Shown here piece by piece: positions 10,614-19,923 of a stretch of DNA of 64,000 bases. Within the stretch, counting starts at the first letter, position 1; the number at the start of each line of letters is the position of its first letter. Source of the stretch: DATKHR01 sp036557365 (GTDB taxonomy: Bacteria > Acidobacteriota > Vicinamibacteria > Vicinamibacterales > CAVVIG01); NCBI GenBank assembly GCA_036557365.1, contig DATBHR010000081.1:1-64000 (forward strand), in the 5' to 3' direction. Both the position numbers and the translations under genes were made by a program. The notes below the pieces were generated by a model, which worked only from the letters and a program-made list of their open reading frames with translations, made no database searches and was not told the origin of the DNA.

Positions 10614-11591
10614 TTACTTTTTGATGGTGGCGAGGATGCCTTTGGCCGTCGCGGCGTTCGGTCCGGTCGGCGACAGCTTCAGGTACGTGTCGAACTCGGA
10701 CGCGGCGCCGTTCAGATTGCCTTCGTTCACGAGCGCCATTCCGAGCTGATAGTGCGCCTCGGCGTGATTCGGGTTCGCGGCGACCGCGGCTTCGAACTCT
10801 TTTTTCGCGTCGGCGATCTTTCCGGCGTTCCAGAGAATGACGCCCTGGTTGTACATCGCGTCCGCGTTTCCGGCGCCGCCGGCCGCAGTGGCCGCGCCGC
10901 CGCCGACTTCAGCCGCCTTCTTGCTCGCTTCCGCCGCCTGGTCGAACTTGCGCTGCGTGTTGTAAATGTTCGCGAGGCCGTTGTACGCCTCCGCGTAGTC
11001 CGGCTTCAACTCGATCGCCTTCTTGTACTCGGCTTCCGCCTTGTCGTAGTCCTTCTTCTGCGAGTACATGAACGCCATGTTGTAGTGGCAGTCGGAGCAG
11101 TTCGGATTGATCTCGGCGGCCTTGGTGAACGCCGCGATCGCGCCGTCGTAGTTGTTCGCCTGGCTTGCCGCGATGCCTTCCTCGAACGCTTTCTTCAACT
11201 CGGCGTTCTTGGCCGCGACTTCCTTCGAACCGGCCGCTCCGCCGCCGGCGCCGATGACCAGGTTCACCTCGGCAGGCGCGCCGATTCTGACCGCGGCCTG
11301 CGCGGGCGCCGCCGCCTGCTTGTCTTTTTCAGCCGTGACGTTGTAGCGCCCGGGCGGCAGACCAATCTGCACGAACTGACCGCGCTTGTCGGTCTTCGTT
11401 TCGAAGTGCCGGTTCATGCCTTCGGCCATGTCGATGCTGACTTTCGCACCGTCGACCGCTTGGCCCGACGCGTCTTTCACCGTTCCCTTGACCATGCCGG
11501 TGGACTGTGCCGCCGCCGGCAGCGCGCACAGCACCACCACGGCCGCAGCGCCCGCCAACCACAGAAGCCGACGGTTCAATCGGCGAACCAT
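10614..11591 (-). CDS. Secreted TPR protein with N-terminal carboxypeptidase-regulatory-like domain
   Basis: A 325-residue exported protein. A signal peptide (basic start, hydrophobic core, cleavage near ALPAAAQS, residue about 28) is followed by a transthyretin-like carboxypeptidase regulatory domain (residues about 30-105, with GTVKDASGQAVDGAKV and LPPGRYNV). At least four TPR units follow (about 125-320, e.g. YNMAFMYSQKKDYDKAEAEY). ATG 11591 is backed by GAGGAGG six bases upstream. This architecture is common in Acidobacteria and probably mediates protein-protein contacts in the periplasm. The partner is unknown. Confidence 0.88.
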   Translation of the reverse strand: MVRRLNRRLLWLAGAAAVVVLCALPAAAQSTGMVKGTVKDASGQAVDGAKVSIDMAEGMNRHFETKTDKRGQFVQIGLPPGRYNVTAEKDKQAAAPAQAAVRIGAPAEVNLVIGAGGGAAGSKEVAAKNAELKKAFEEGIAASQANNYDGAIAAFTKAAEINPNCSDCHYNMAFMYSQKKDYDKAEAEYKKAIELKPDYAEAYNGLANIYNTQRKFDQAAEASKKAAEVGGGAATAAGGAGNADAMYNQGVILWNAGKIADAKKEFEAAVAANPNHAEAHYQLGMALVNEGNLNGAASEFDTYLKLSPTGPNAATAKGILATIKK

Positions 11592-11698
11592 GGGATCCCT
11601 CCTCAAATGTAATGATGGCAACCGGCTTAGGCCGGCATCGGTGGACCGCTCCGGTGCGGACACCATTCGCGTAGTTTACCGCACGCTCGGGCGAGACG

Positions 11699-11773
11699 AC
11701 CCACCAGACCTACCCGACCCACCTGGCCCACCCGACCTACCCGACCTACCTGACCTACCCGACCCACCGTGAC
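11699..11773. repeat. 9-nt ACCTACCCG tandem repeat (family 1)
   Basis: Units ACCTACCCG, ACCTACCTG and ACCCACC repeat with a 9-nt period, interspersed with CCACCTGGCC. The array runs right up to the stop codon of the MacB-type permease gene. It has the same style as 27-92 and 62836-62873. It reads as Pro/Asp-Leu-Pro or Gly-Arg-Ser repeats in open frames, but nothing suggests it is translated. Confidence 0.8.
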
Positions 11774-13060
11774 CTACTCGTAATGCAGAGCCTGGATCGG
11801 ATCGAGCCTGGCAGCCTTCAGCGCCGGATAGACGCCGAATACGAGGCCGATGAGGACGGACACCGAAAACGCAAGCAGCAGCGATCCGCCGGTAACGATA
11901 GTCGACCATCCGGCGAAGCTCGCGATGATTCGCGACATCGCGACGCCGAGGATGAGGCCCGCGGTTCCGCCGGCCACCGCGATCAGCGTCGTCTCCATGA
12001 CGAACTGCCGGATGATGTCGTTCTGCCGTGCGCCGATCGCACGGCGAATCCCGATCTCGCGCGTCCGTTCGAGCACGCTCGCCAGCATGATGTTCATAAT
12101 CCCGATGCCGCCGACGAGCAACGAAATGGACGCGAGCGCCACCATGACGATGTCGAAGATCCGCTTCGTGCGCTGCTGCTCGGCGAGGAGCTCAGCCGGA
12201 ACGACGAGCGAGTAGTCGTCCGCGCCGCGGTGACTCGTTTCGAGCACGCGCCGCACGGTGGCGGCCGCCGCGGTGATGTCTGCGTCGGGCTTCAGCCGGA
12301 CGTAGAGCCCGTCGATCTCATCGCGGAACTGACTGTACGTGTCCTCGAGCCGGAACATTGCCGCGCCAGTCGGCACGTAAATGAGGTTGTTGCGATCCTG
12401 TCCGGGAAGTCCTGCGACGTCGCTCTGCGCGACGGCCTGCGGTCCGGCCATGCCGACGACGCGAAACCACTGCTCGTTGATCTTGACGAACTGGCCCATC
12501 GGATCGGCGACGCCGAACAGGCGTACGCGCGCCGCCTCACCGAGCACGCAGACCGGCGCGGCGTGCGCGGCTTCGTCGGCGCTGAAGAACCTGCCGGCGC
12601 CGATCTTGAGTCCGGCGATTCGCACGTAGTCCGGTTCCACGCCGTACACGACGGGCAGCTCGCCCTGCGGCTTCGGAATCACCTGCGTCGGCGTGAACCG
12701 CTTCCGCGGCGTCAGCCCGTCGAGTCCGGCCATCGTCGCTTCAATGGCGCGTACGTCGTGAAAGCTGAGACCCGGTGATTGCTGGCGGACCTTCTGGAAC
12801 GCCTGCCATTCTGTGGTCTCGCGAGCTTCGACGATGAGATTGCGGACGCCGAGGTCTTCGATGAACGCCATGACCTGCTGCTGCGCGCCCGCGCCGATCG
12901 AGAGCATCGACAGCACCGCGGCGACGCCGAAGATCATGCCGAGCATCGTCAGCAGCGTGCGCAGCTTGTGGAGGAGCAGGTTCTCGAAGCTGCGACGGAC
13001 GTCCGGCAGCCAGAGATCCAGCGAGCTGGCTTTCCGGCGGGACGCCGCAGTGTCGGTCAT
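11774..13060 (-). CDS. MacB/FtsX-type ABC transporter permease
   Basis: Inner-membrane permease of the MacB (type VII ABC) family, 428 residues. It has an N-terminal helix with LLTMLGMIFGVAAVLSMLSIGAGA (about 36-58), a MacB_PCD periplasmic domain (about 60-280), and an FtsX domain with three membrane segments (about 310-425), including the motif ERTREIGIRRAIGAR. ATG 13060 overlaps the upstream adaptor's stop by 4 bp. The nucleotide-binding domain is not fused and no ATPase gene follows in the operon. Three HlyD-type adaptors precede it. The longer open frame to 14419 is a high-GC artefact. Confidence 0.93.
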   Translation of the reverse strand: MTDTAASRRKASSLDLWLPDVRRSFENLLLHKLRTLLTMLGMIFGVAAVLSMLSIGAGAQQQVMAFIEDLGVRNLIVEARETTEWQAFQKVRQQSPGLSFHDVRAIEATMAGLDGLTPRKRFTPTQVIPKPQGELPVVYGVEPDYVRIAGLKIGAGRFFSADEAAHAAPVCVLGEAARVRLFGVADPMGQFVKINEQWFRVVGMAGPQAVAQSDVAGLPGQDRNNLIYVPTGAAMFRLEDTYSQFRDEIDGLYVRLKPDADITAAAATVRRVLETSHRGADDYSLVVPAELLAEQQRTKRIFDIVMVALASISLLVGGIGIMNIMLASVLERTREIGIRRAIGARQNDIIRQFVMETTLIAVAGGTAGLILGVAMSRIIASFAGWSTIVTGGSLLLAFSVSVLIGLVFGVYPALKAARLDPIQALHYE

Positions 13061-14337
13061 CGCGACGCACGCTCCGTGACGGGTGCGCCCTGACCGCGCG
13101 GCTTGGACCGGCCGGAGGCGTTCGGATCGACGAGCGCGACCTCCGCGGACGCGTCCACGTTTTCGACGACGGCGTACGCGTCGGTGAGGGCGCGGACGTG
13201 GACGGCGTGCGGCTCGAAGCTGGCGCCGCGACGCACGTAGACCGTCGGCGTGCCGGACGCGTCGAAGACCGCGGTCCTCGGGACGTACAGCACGTTCTCG
13301 AGCGTCGGTCCTGCGATCGCAATCGACGCCGTGATGCCGGGACGGACCGCTGACGCGCCGCTCACGTCGAAGATGACGTCGAACTGACGCGTGCCGGCAT
13401 CGAACAACTGACGCGCCGCGACGCCGCTGACCGCGCGCACGGTCCCGGTCAGCTTCGCCTGCGGCAGCGCGTCGACGTCCACTTCGACCGGCCGGCCGGC
13501 CTCGATGTTCACGCGATCGACTTCCGGTACCTTTGCGGCCACTTCGACGTGCGACGTGTCGACGACGTCTGCGATCGGTTGACCGGAGAATGCGGCGTCG
13601 CCGACGCGATAGTCGGGCATCGCAGGCGTCCAGATGCCGCCGAATGCCTGAAAGTTCGTCCGCACGGTGACGAACCCGTCGAACGGTGCGCGAATCTTCA
13701 GGCTCGCGATGTTGCGTTCGGCGACCTGCACCGCGAGCTGCGCCTTGTTTCGTTTTTCCGCAAAGCCGGCGGCGCTGGCTTTGCTCGTGTCCCGATGGCG
13801 AACGACGTCCTGTTCCACTTGCGTGAGCCGTTGTTTCGCTTCGTTCAGAAGAATCAGGTTCTGCTCGGCCTGAATCGCGGGCAGCAGCTCGTTCGCGCTG
13901 GCGTCGATTTCCGCGCGACGGACGTCGTACCGCGCATGCAGCTGCGCGACCTCGTCTTCGGCCACCTGGACTGCGGCCTGCGCCTGATCCTTTGCGAATT
14001 CCTGTTCGGCCTGCATCAGGTCGAAGCGCGCCTGTTCGAGCGCGAATTCCTGTTCGGACGCGTCGAACGCGACCACGATGTCGCCGGACTTGACGGCCTG
14101 GCCGGCGCTCGCGAGCTCGACGATCTGTACTTGACCGCCAATCGGCGGTACGAAGAGCTGCGCGGTGCGTGCGGCACGCACGTCGCCGACGGTGTACACC
14201 GTCACCTGGACACGTCCTCGCTGGACGCGCACGGTTGGAATCGGCTTGTCGGTGGCCGGCGCTACGCGCGGCCACATGAGAAACGCGCCGACCAGCACCA
14301 GGACGCCGATGGATCCGATCACGCCCCGGCGCTTCAC
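13057..14337 (-). CDS. HlyD/MacA-type periplasmic adaptor (third of three)
   Basis: A 426-residue membrane-anchored adaptor with an N-terminal membrane segment (about 5-22), lipoyl/barrel-sandwich halves (near QLFVPPIGGQVQIVELA and SLKIRAPFDGFV), a long helical hairpin between them (about 95-210), and a beta-barrel C-terminal part. It would link the MacB-type permease to an outer-membrane factor. It overlaps the next gene by 4 bp on each side (13057-13060 and 14334-14337), implying translational coupling. Confidence 0.9.
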   Translation of the reverse strand: MKRRGVIGSIGVLVLVGAFLMWPRVAPATDKPIPTVRVQRGRVQVTVYTVGDVRAARTAQLFVPPIGGQVQIVELASAGQAVKSGDIVVAFDASEQEFALEQARFDLMQAEQEFAKDQAQAAVQVAEDEVAQLHARYDVRRAEIDASANELLPAIQAEQNLILLNEAKQRLTQVEQDVVRHRDTSKASAAGFAEKRNKAQLAVQVAERNIASLKIRAPFDGFVTVRTNFQAFGGIWTPAMPDYRVGDAAFSGQPIADVVDTSHVEVAAKVPEVDRVNIEAGRPVEVDVDALPQAKLTGTVRAVSGVAARQLFDAGTRQFDVIFDVSGASAVRPGITASIAIAGPTLENVLYVPRTAVFDASGTPTVYVRRGASFEPHAVHVRALTDAYAVVENVDASAEVALVDPNASGRSKPRGQGAPVTERASR

Positions 14338-15575
14338 CGCGCACCTCCTGCGACGTCCGGGATGGTGAGCGCCACCTGCTCGTTTTCACGCAAGCCTGCC
14401 TGGACGGCCACCTGATCACGCGATCGACGGAGAACCGTCAGCTTCCGCGCTTCAACCGAACGGCCGGATACGACGTACGCGATCGACGAATTGCCCTGCG
14501 GAAATACGGCAGCCGCGGGAATGAGCAACACGTCGTTCAGCCGTTCGAGCTCGACGCGAGCGGTCGCGCTCATGCCGGGACGAAGGCGGGAGTCGGCTTT
14601 GGCGAGAACGACGAGCACGTCGAAGTTGCGAACGGGCGGCCACGTCGTGAAGTCGGGCTTCGCGACGATCGCGATCTGGTTCACCGTGCCGGTCATCGCG
14701 CTGTCCGGCAGTGCATCGATGCTGACGCGTGCGGCAAGTCCGGACTGCACGCGCGCGCGATCCGCTTCGTCCACGCGGCAGGCGAGTTGAACAGTCGACA
14801 GATCCGGCAGCTCCGCGATCGGCGCGCCGAACCACGCGCGATCGCCCCGCTTGAACTCCGGTGCAGTCCGCGACGCGCCGCCCGCACGGTAGTTCGGGAG
14901 GATGGACAGCATGCCCGCGCGCGGAGCCCGAATGGTCAGCGACGCGATGATGCGCTCGGTTTCGCGCACGTCGTACAGCGCCTTCTCTCGCTTCTGTCGC
15001 GCGCTCGCGATGTCGGCATCGGTTGCCATGCGTTCGCCGGCGAGCTTCTGCTCGGCTTCTTTCACGTGCCGCTCGGTGTTCGCGAAGACGATCTTCAGTT
15101 TTTCGCCTTCCACGCGCGACTGAACTTCGATCTTCGCGAGGTCGAGCCTGGCGCGCTCGACGGCAGACCGCGCCTGCTCCATGTCCGTCTGCGCCGCGCG
15201 CGTTCGCCGCCGCTGCTCCGATTCCGCCTTCTCGATGTCGGCTTCCGCCTGTTTCAGCTCCGACTGCTTCTGCTCCAGCGTCCGCTCCTGCATTGTCGGA
15301 TCGAACTGCACGACGACGTCGCCGGCGTTGACGTTGCCGCCGTTCCTGGCGAGGTCGAGGATGAGAAGGTCGGAGCCGCCGGCAGAAGGCCCCGTCAGGA
15401 CGATCGATTTCTCGGGGCGAATCTGGCCGCGCAGCTGCAGCGTGTCCACGAAGGCGCCGCGCGTCACGGGCGCGGTCGGCACGCCGATCCCGGAATCGCG
15501 GCGAAACGCCGCGACGCCGGCCACCGTGGCGAGCACGATTCCGGCGACGACCACGCGCGGGATCCAGGCCTTCAT
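14334..15575 (-). CDS. HlyD/MacA-type periplasmic adaptor (second of three)
   Basis: A 413-residue protein with an N-terminal membrane anchor (about 6-24). The first lipoyl half is around GGNVNAGDVVVQFDPTMQE, followed by a long coiled coil rich in Lys/Glu/Gln (about 95-205), a second lipoyl half near SLTIRAPRAGMLSILP, and beta-barrel and membrane-proximal domains (DVLVVLAKADSRLRPGMSA). Four-bp overlaps with both neighbours. It is divergent enough from the third adaptor to be an old paralogue. Confidence 0.9.
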   Translation of the reverse strand: MKAWIPRVVVAGIVLATVAGVAAFRRDSGIGVPTAPVTRGAFVDTLQLRGQIRPEKSIVLTGPSAGGSDLLILDLARNGGNVNAGDVVVQFDPTMQERTLEQKQSELKQAEADIEKAESEQRRRTRAAQTDMEQARSAVERARLDLAKIEVQSRVEGEKLKIVFANTERHVKEAEQKLAGERMATDADIASARQKREKALYDVRETERIIASLTIRAPRAGMLSILPNYRAGGASRTAPEFKRGDRAWFGAPIAELPDLSTVQLACRVDEADRARVQSGLAARVSIDALPDSAMTGTVNQIAIVAKPDFTTWPPVRNFDVLVVLAKADSRLRPGMSATARVELERLNDVLLIPAAAVFPQGNSSIAYVVSGRSVEARKLTVLRRSRDQVAVQAGLRENEQVALTIPDVAGGAR

Positions 15576-16579
15576 CGCGGGACGACCGCATCGACCGGCG
15601 ACTGGATGTCGACGGCGGCGGCCAGATCGGGAAGCAGGTGCGGGTCGCTGCCTTCAATCGAGAAGAACGCCACGAACGTCCGCACGCGCTGCGACATGTT
15701 GCTCGTCGCGCCGATTGGCGAAAACTGCTCGAGCCGGCCGCGGAACACCTTCGACGGATAGGAATCGAGCGTGATGCGGACCTGCGCGCCTGGACGGATG
15801 CCTTCGATGTCGGCCTGGTTGATTCGCGCCCTGACCCGCATCGCCGACGGATCGACGACTTCGAGCAGCGGCAGCCCCGGCCGGACTTCCTCGCCTTCCT
15901 GCACCTCGCCCATCTGGCCGTTCTTCCACGTCGTTTTGAGGACGACGAGGCCGTCCATCGGCGACACGATCCGCATCCGCGTCGCGTTCTGTTCGGCGTG
16001 GCGCCAGGCGTTCTCGGACCGGTCGCGCTGGATCTCGAGCAGCCGCATGTCCGCGGCGTCGGCCTTCCGTTTCAGGTCGAACGTCCGCCGGAGCTGCGTC
16101 AGCTTCGCCCGCGCCTCCTCGAGCGCCAGCTCGTTGTGTTCGACGATGGTGCGCGCGTCGAACTCGCGGTTGACGAGGTCGAGCTCTGCGCTCTTGACCG
16201 CGCCTTCCGCCTCGAAGAGATCGGTCTCGTCCTTGGCGCGCGACGCCATCTGTTCGCCGCGCTTGCGGTTGATTTGCTCCACGAAGTCGCGGTACTCGGC
16301 TTCCTTGTCGTGCGCGTTCTTGATTTGTGTCTGGCGGTCGAATTCGACGAGCAGATCGCCGCGGTTGACGATCGTTCCCGGCGGGACGAGATGAACGATG
16401 ACGAGGTTGCCGTTCCCAGAGCCTGCAAGCCGCGGGGTCGCGATCGGGAAGCTGCGAAGCGGCTCGACCGTGCCGTGAAGCCGCAGGCCGGACGCGTCCG
16501 GGTTCCGGTCGGCGCCCCTGAGCACCGTGCCGAGCAGTGCCAGACTGAGAATCGCCAGCCGGAGCCCGCAGCGCCGCAT
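15572..16579 (-). CDS. HlyD/MacA-type periplasmic adaptor (first of three)
   Basis: A 335-residue exported adaptor with a signal peptide or anchor at residues 5-23. A lipoyl half follows (about 50-85, with PPGTIVNRGDLLVEFDRQ), then a helical hairpin (about 90-200), a second lipoyl half (MRIVSPMDGLVVLKT) and a beta barrel with VRARINQADIEGIRPGAQV. It is shorter than the other two and ends soon after the barrel. It is the promoter-proximal gene of the four-gene operon and is followed by a 4-bp overlap. Confidence 0.88.
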   Translation of the reverse strand: MRRCGLRLAILSLALLGTVLRGADRNPDASGLRLHGTVEPLRSFPIATPRLAGSGNGNLVIVHLVPPGTIVNRGDLLVEFDRQTQIKNAHDKEAEYRDFVEQINRKRGEQMASRAKDETDLFEAEGAVKSAELDLVNREFDARTIVEHNELALEEARAKLTQLRRTFDLKRKADAADMRLLEIQRDRSENAWRHAEQNATRMRIVSPMDGLVVLKTTWKNGQMGEVQEGEEVRPGLPLLEVVDPSAMRVRARINQADIEGIRPGAQVRITLDSYPSKVFRGRLEQFSPIGATSNMSQRVRTFVAFFSIEGSDPHLLPDLAAAVDIQSPVDAVVPR

Positions 16580-16624
16580 TTTGCTGGAATGATAGACGCC
16601 TGAATAAGGAAAAAGGATGGGCGC

Positions 16625-18688
16625 TCAGTTGTCGAAGAACGTCGACAGTTGTCTCAGGTCTGTGACGACCGGCGCGGGCGGCAGCGACGCGACGAACCGC
16701 CGGCCGTAACCCTTCGTGCGGAGCCGCGGATCGAGGACGGCGAGCACCCCGCGGTCGCGCCGGTGCCGGATCAGCCGGCCCAGGCCCTGTTGAAGCGCCA
16801 GAATCGCGAGCGGCACCTGATATTCACCGAACGGATCGCCGCCTCGAGCGCGAATCGCGTCGATGCGGGCCGACGTGATGGGATCCGCGGGCGACGCGAA
16901 CGGCAGCTTGTCGATGATGACGCAGCTCAACGCGTCGCCGATGACGTCGACTCCCTGCCAGAAGCTGGACGTGGCGAACAGCACGGCATTCCGTGTCTCG
17001 CGAAACTGCTTCAGCAGCTGTGTCCGCGGCGCCGTGCCCTGCGCGAGGATCGGATAGTGGATCGCCAGCTCCGCCATGGCCTGCACGGCCCGCATGGTCG
17101 CGTAGCTGGTGAAGAGAACGAAGGCGCGTCCCTCGGTCCGCTTGACAATCTCGACCACTTCACGTCCGGCTGCGATCGAGAAGTTGTCCGACCGCGGGTC
17201 GGGCATGCGCGGCGGCAGATACAGGATGGCCTGACGCGAGAAGTCGAACTCCGACGGCAACCTGATCTCATCGGCCTCCGCGATCCCGAGTCGATCGCGG
17301 ACGTAGTCGAACGTGCCGTCCACCGTCAGCGTCGCCGACGTCAGCACCGTCGTCGTCAATCGATCGAAGAGCACTTCGCGGACGATGGCGGAGACGTCGA
17401 TCGGGGACGCGCGCAGGAACGTGCCGCGTCCGCGGAACTCGACGAAGTAGACGTACGTCGGATCGTCGGCGCGGACGAGAAAGCGCAGCTCGTCCCGCAG
17501 TTCGCCCGCACGGCGGACGAGCGTCGCGATCTGTTCCACCAGGCTCTCATCATCATCGTCGCCGGCGGACTCACGCGACGTGTCCGAGGCTTCATGCGCC
17601 TGGACGAAATCCCTTTTGCGCAGAAGCGCCAGCGTCGACTGGAGGATGTCGATCGCGCCGCCGAGATGTCCGGCCGCTTCAGAAGCAGCCGCAAGCGATT
17701 CGGCGGTCGCGCGTACGCGCTCTTCGCTCCTGACTCGCTGGTTGCCGCGATGCCCGTACGCCAGATCGCTGAAGAAACGGCGGCCGTCGTCTCGCAGCCG
17801 ATCGATCGCGCGCGCCACTTCGTCTTTCGACTGTCGGCTCTCGATGCCTCGTGCGGCCAGCCGTTCAGCATCGCGCGCGAGCTCTTCGACGCGATACGTG
17901 CTGACACCCAGGCCAAAGTACTGCGTCGCTACGTCTTCCAGCTGGTGCGCTTCGTCCAGAACGGCACGGGAGCACGCGGGAATCACCTCGCCGTACGCGC
18001 TCTGCCGCACCGCGGCGTCCGCGCACAGCAGGTGGTGATTGACGATGACCACGTCGGAGGCGGCGGCGCGCTGACGCATCTTCGTGACGAAGCAGTCGTC
18101 GTACCGCGGACATTCGGTGCCGAGGCACGTGTCGGCGGTGGCGGCAACTTCCGACCAGACGGGCAAGTCCTCCGGAAGATCTTCGAGCTCCGCGCGGTCG
18201 CCGGTTTCGGTTCGCTGCGCCCAATTGCGAATGAGCGGCAGGAAAACGTCGTGAACTGCCGGACTATTCGCGCCGTCAATCTGATCCAGCTTCTGAAGGC
18301 ACAGGTAGTTCGCGCGGCCTTTCATGTAGGTCGCCGTGAACGGGACGCCGAGCGCCTCGCGCAGCGCGGGAATGTCCTTGAAGTAGATCTGCTCCTGCAG
18401 GTTCTTCGTGCCGGTCGAGACGAGCACGCGCTCGCGGCTGAGGATGGCGGGTACCAGATAGGCGAGCGTCTTGCCGGTTCCGGTGCCGGCCTCCGCCAGA
18501 AGAACGCCGCCGCCCGCGAACACACCGGCGACCGCGCGCGCCATTCGGCGCTGGCCTTCCCGCGGCTCGAAGTCCGGGATTGCGCGCGCGAGCGCGCCGT
18601 CGTCCGCGAACGCCGCGTCAACGACATCGGCCAGCTGGCCGACGTTTCCGGCGGTCGTTATTCGGGATACAGGGGGAACTTCCGGCAC
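16625..18688 (-). CDS. dinG: DinG/YoaA-family ATP-dependent DNA helicase (XPD-like, Fe-S)
   Basis: A 687-residue superfamily-2 helicase. Walker A EAGTGTGKT ends near residue 74, and the DEAH box is VLDEAHQLED. Four cysteines suited to a [4Fe-4S] cluster lie between them (NYLCLQ, then DTCLGTECPRYDDC). Late motifs include LFATSSFWQGVDV and LGRLIRHRRDRGV. It probably unwinds damaged or R-loop-containing DNA. The listed ATG overlaps glyA's end by 31 bp; GTG at 18670 would shorten the overlap to 13 bp. The C-terminus reaches 16625, 45 bp before the adaptor operon. Confidence 0.93.
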   Translation of the reverse strand: MPEVPPVSRITTAGNVGQLADVVDAAFADDGALARAIPDFEPREGQRRMARAVAGVFAGGGVLLAEAGTGTGKTLAYLVPAILSRERVLVSTGTKNLQEQIYFKDIPALREALGVPFTATYMKGRANYLCLQKLDQIDGANSPAVHDVFLPLIRNWAQRTETGDRAELEDLPEDLPVWSEVAATADTCLGTECPRYDDCFVTKMRQRAAASDVVIVNHHLLCADAAVRQSAYGEVIPACSRAVLDEAHQLEDVATQYFGLGVSTYRVEELARDAERLAARGIESRQSKDEVARAIDRLRDDGRRFFSDLAYGHRGNQRVRSEERVRATAESLAAASEAAGHLGGAIDILQSTLALLRKRDFVQAHEASDTSRESAGDDDDESLVEQIATLVRRAGELRDELRFLVRADDPTYVYFVEFRGRGTFLRASPIDVSAIVREVLFDRLTTTVLTSATLTVDGTFDYVRDRLGIAEADEIRLPSEFDFSRQAILYLPPRMPDPRSDNFSIAAGREVVEIVKRTEGRAFVLFTSYATMRAVQAMAELAIHYPILAQGTAPRTQLLKQFRETRNAVLFATSSFWQGVDVIGDALSCVIIDKLPFASPADPITSARIDAIRARGGDPFGEYQVPLAILALQQGLGRLIRHRRDRGVLAVLDPRLRTKGYGRRFVASLPPAPVVTDLRQLSTFFDN

Positions 18689-19923
18689 AGGGTCTCGACT
18701 TCGGCGCGTACGGTCCCGAGCGCCCGATCGTCGTCCGGCGTCTTCAGCGCTCGCGCGACGAGCTCACCGATGACGCCCATCTCGGACTCGCGCATGCCGC
18801 GCGTCGTCACCGCCGGCGTGCCGATGCGGATTCCGCTGGCGACCATCGGTGGATTCTGGTCGAAGGGGATGGCGTTCTTGTTGACGGTGATGCCGGCTTT
18901 TCCGAGCGCGGCCTCGGCCACCTTTCCGGTGATGCCTTTCGAAAACACGTCGACGAGCATCAGGTGGTTGTCGGTGCCGCCGCTGACGAGGCGGAAGCCG
19001 GCGGTCGAAAGCGACTGCGCGAGCACGGCGGCGTTCTTGACGATCTGCCGCTGGTATTCGGCGAACGACGGTTCGGCGGCTTCCTTGAAGCAGACCGCTT
19101 TCGCCGCGATGATGTGCATCAGCGGTCCGCCCTGAACGCCCGGGAAGACGCGTCGATCCAGATCCTTCGCATACGTCTCGCGGCACAGCACGAGGCCGCC
19201 GCGCGGTCCCCGCAGCGTCTTGTGCGTCGTCGTCGTGACGATATCGGAGTGGGGAATTGGAGTGGGATGGATGCCGGCCGCGACGAGGCCGGCGATGTGC
19301 GCCATGTCGGTGAAGACTTTGGCGCCGATCCGATCCGCGGTCGCGCGGATCCGCGCGAAGTCGATGACGCGTGCGTAGGCGCTCGCGCCGACGACGATCA
19401 TCTTCGGCTTGTGCTGCTCGGCCAGCCGATCGAGCTCGTCGTAGTCGATGCGCTCGTCCTCGCGCCGCACGCCGTAAGGAACGATCGTGTAGAGCAGTCC
19501 CGAGAAATTCAGCGGGTGGCCGTGCGTCAGGTGTCCGCCGTGCGCGAGGTTCATCCCGAGCACCGTGTCGCCCGGGCTGAGCAGCGTCAGGTACACGGAC
19601 ATGTTCGCCTGCGCGCCCGAATGCGGCTGGACGTTGGCGTGATCCGCGCCGAAGAGCGCCTTCGCGCGCGCGATGGCCGCGCGTTCGGCAACGTCGACGA
19701 ATTCGCAGCCGCCGTAGTAGCGCCGGCCCGGATAGCCTTCCGCGTACTTGTTCGTCATCACCGAGCCGGCGGCTTCGAGCACAGCGCGGCTGACGAAGTT
19801 CTCCGACGCGATCAGCTCGAGTCCCGTATTCTGCCGATGCCGTTCGTTCCGGATCGCTTCGGCGATTTCGGGATCGGTCTCGGCGAGCGTGCGCCAGGTG
19901 GATGGAGTGGTGTCAGTGGTCAT
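18658..19923 (-). CDS. glyA: Serine hydroxymethyltransferase
   Basis: PLP enzyme interconverting serine + THF with glycine + 5,10-methylene-THF. The 421-residue length is typical. LELIASENFVS lies near the N-terminus, YAEGYPGRRYYGG follows, and the PLP lysine is in TTTTHKTLRGPRGG (about residue 236). ATG 19921-19923 overlaps the rpiB stop by 4 bp. The larger frame reaching 20439 is a shadow of rpiB. The rpiB-glyA order is a widespread bacterial pairing. Confidence 0.98.
   Translation of the reverse strand: MTTDTTPSTWRTLAETDPEIAEAIRNERHRQNTGLELIASENFVSRAVLEAAGSVMTNKYAEGYPGRRYYGGCEFVDVAERAAIARAKALFGADHANVQPHSGAQANMSVYLTLLSPGDTVLGMNLAHGGHLTHGHPLNFSGLLYTIVPYGVRREDERIDYDELDRLAEQHKPKMIVVGASAYARVIDFARIRATADRIGAKVFTDMAHIAGLVAAGIHPTPIPHSDIVTTTTHKTLRGPRGGLVLCRETYAKDLDRRVFPGVQGGPLMHIIAAKAVCFKEAAEPSFAEYQRQIVKNAAVLAQSLSTAGFRLVSGGTDNHLMLVDVFSKGITGKVAEAALGKAGITVNKNAIPFDQNPPMVASGIRIGTPAVTTRGMRESEMGVIGELVARALKTPDDDRALGTVRAEVETLCRKFPLYPE

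Noticed and set aside
11774..14419. 881-codon open frame seeming to fuse an Arg-rich protein to the MacB permease
   Set aside because: The part above 13060 lies opposite-phase within the HlyD adaptor gene and has a random Arg/Ser-rich composition; the ATG at 13060 with a 4-bp overlap explains the permease.
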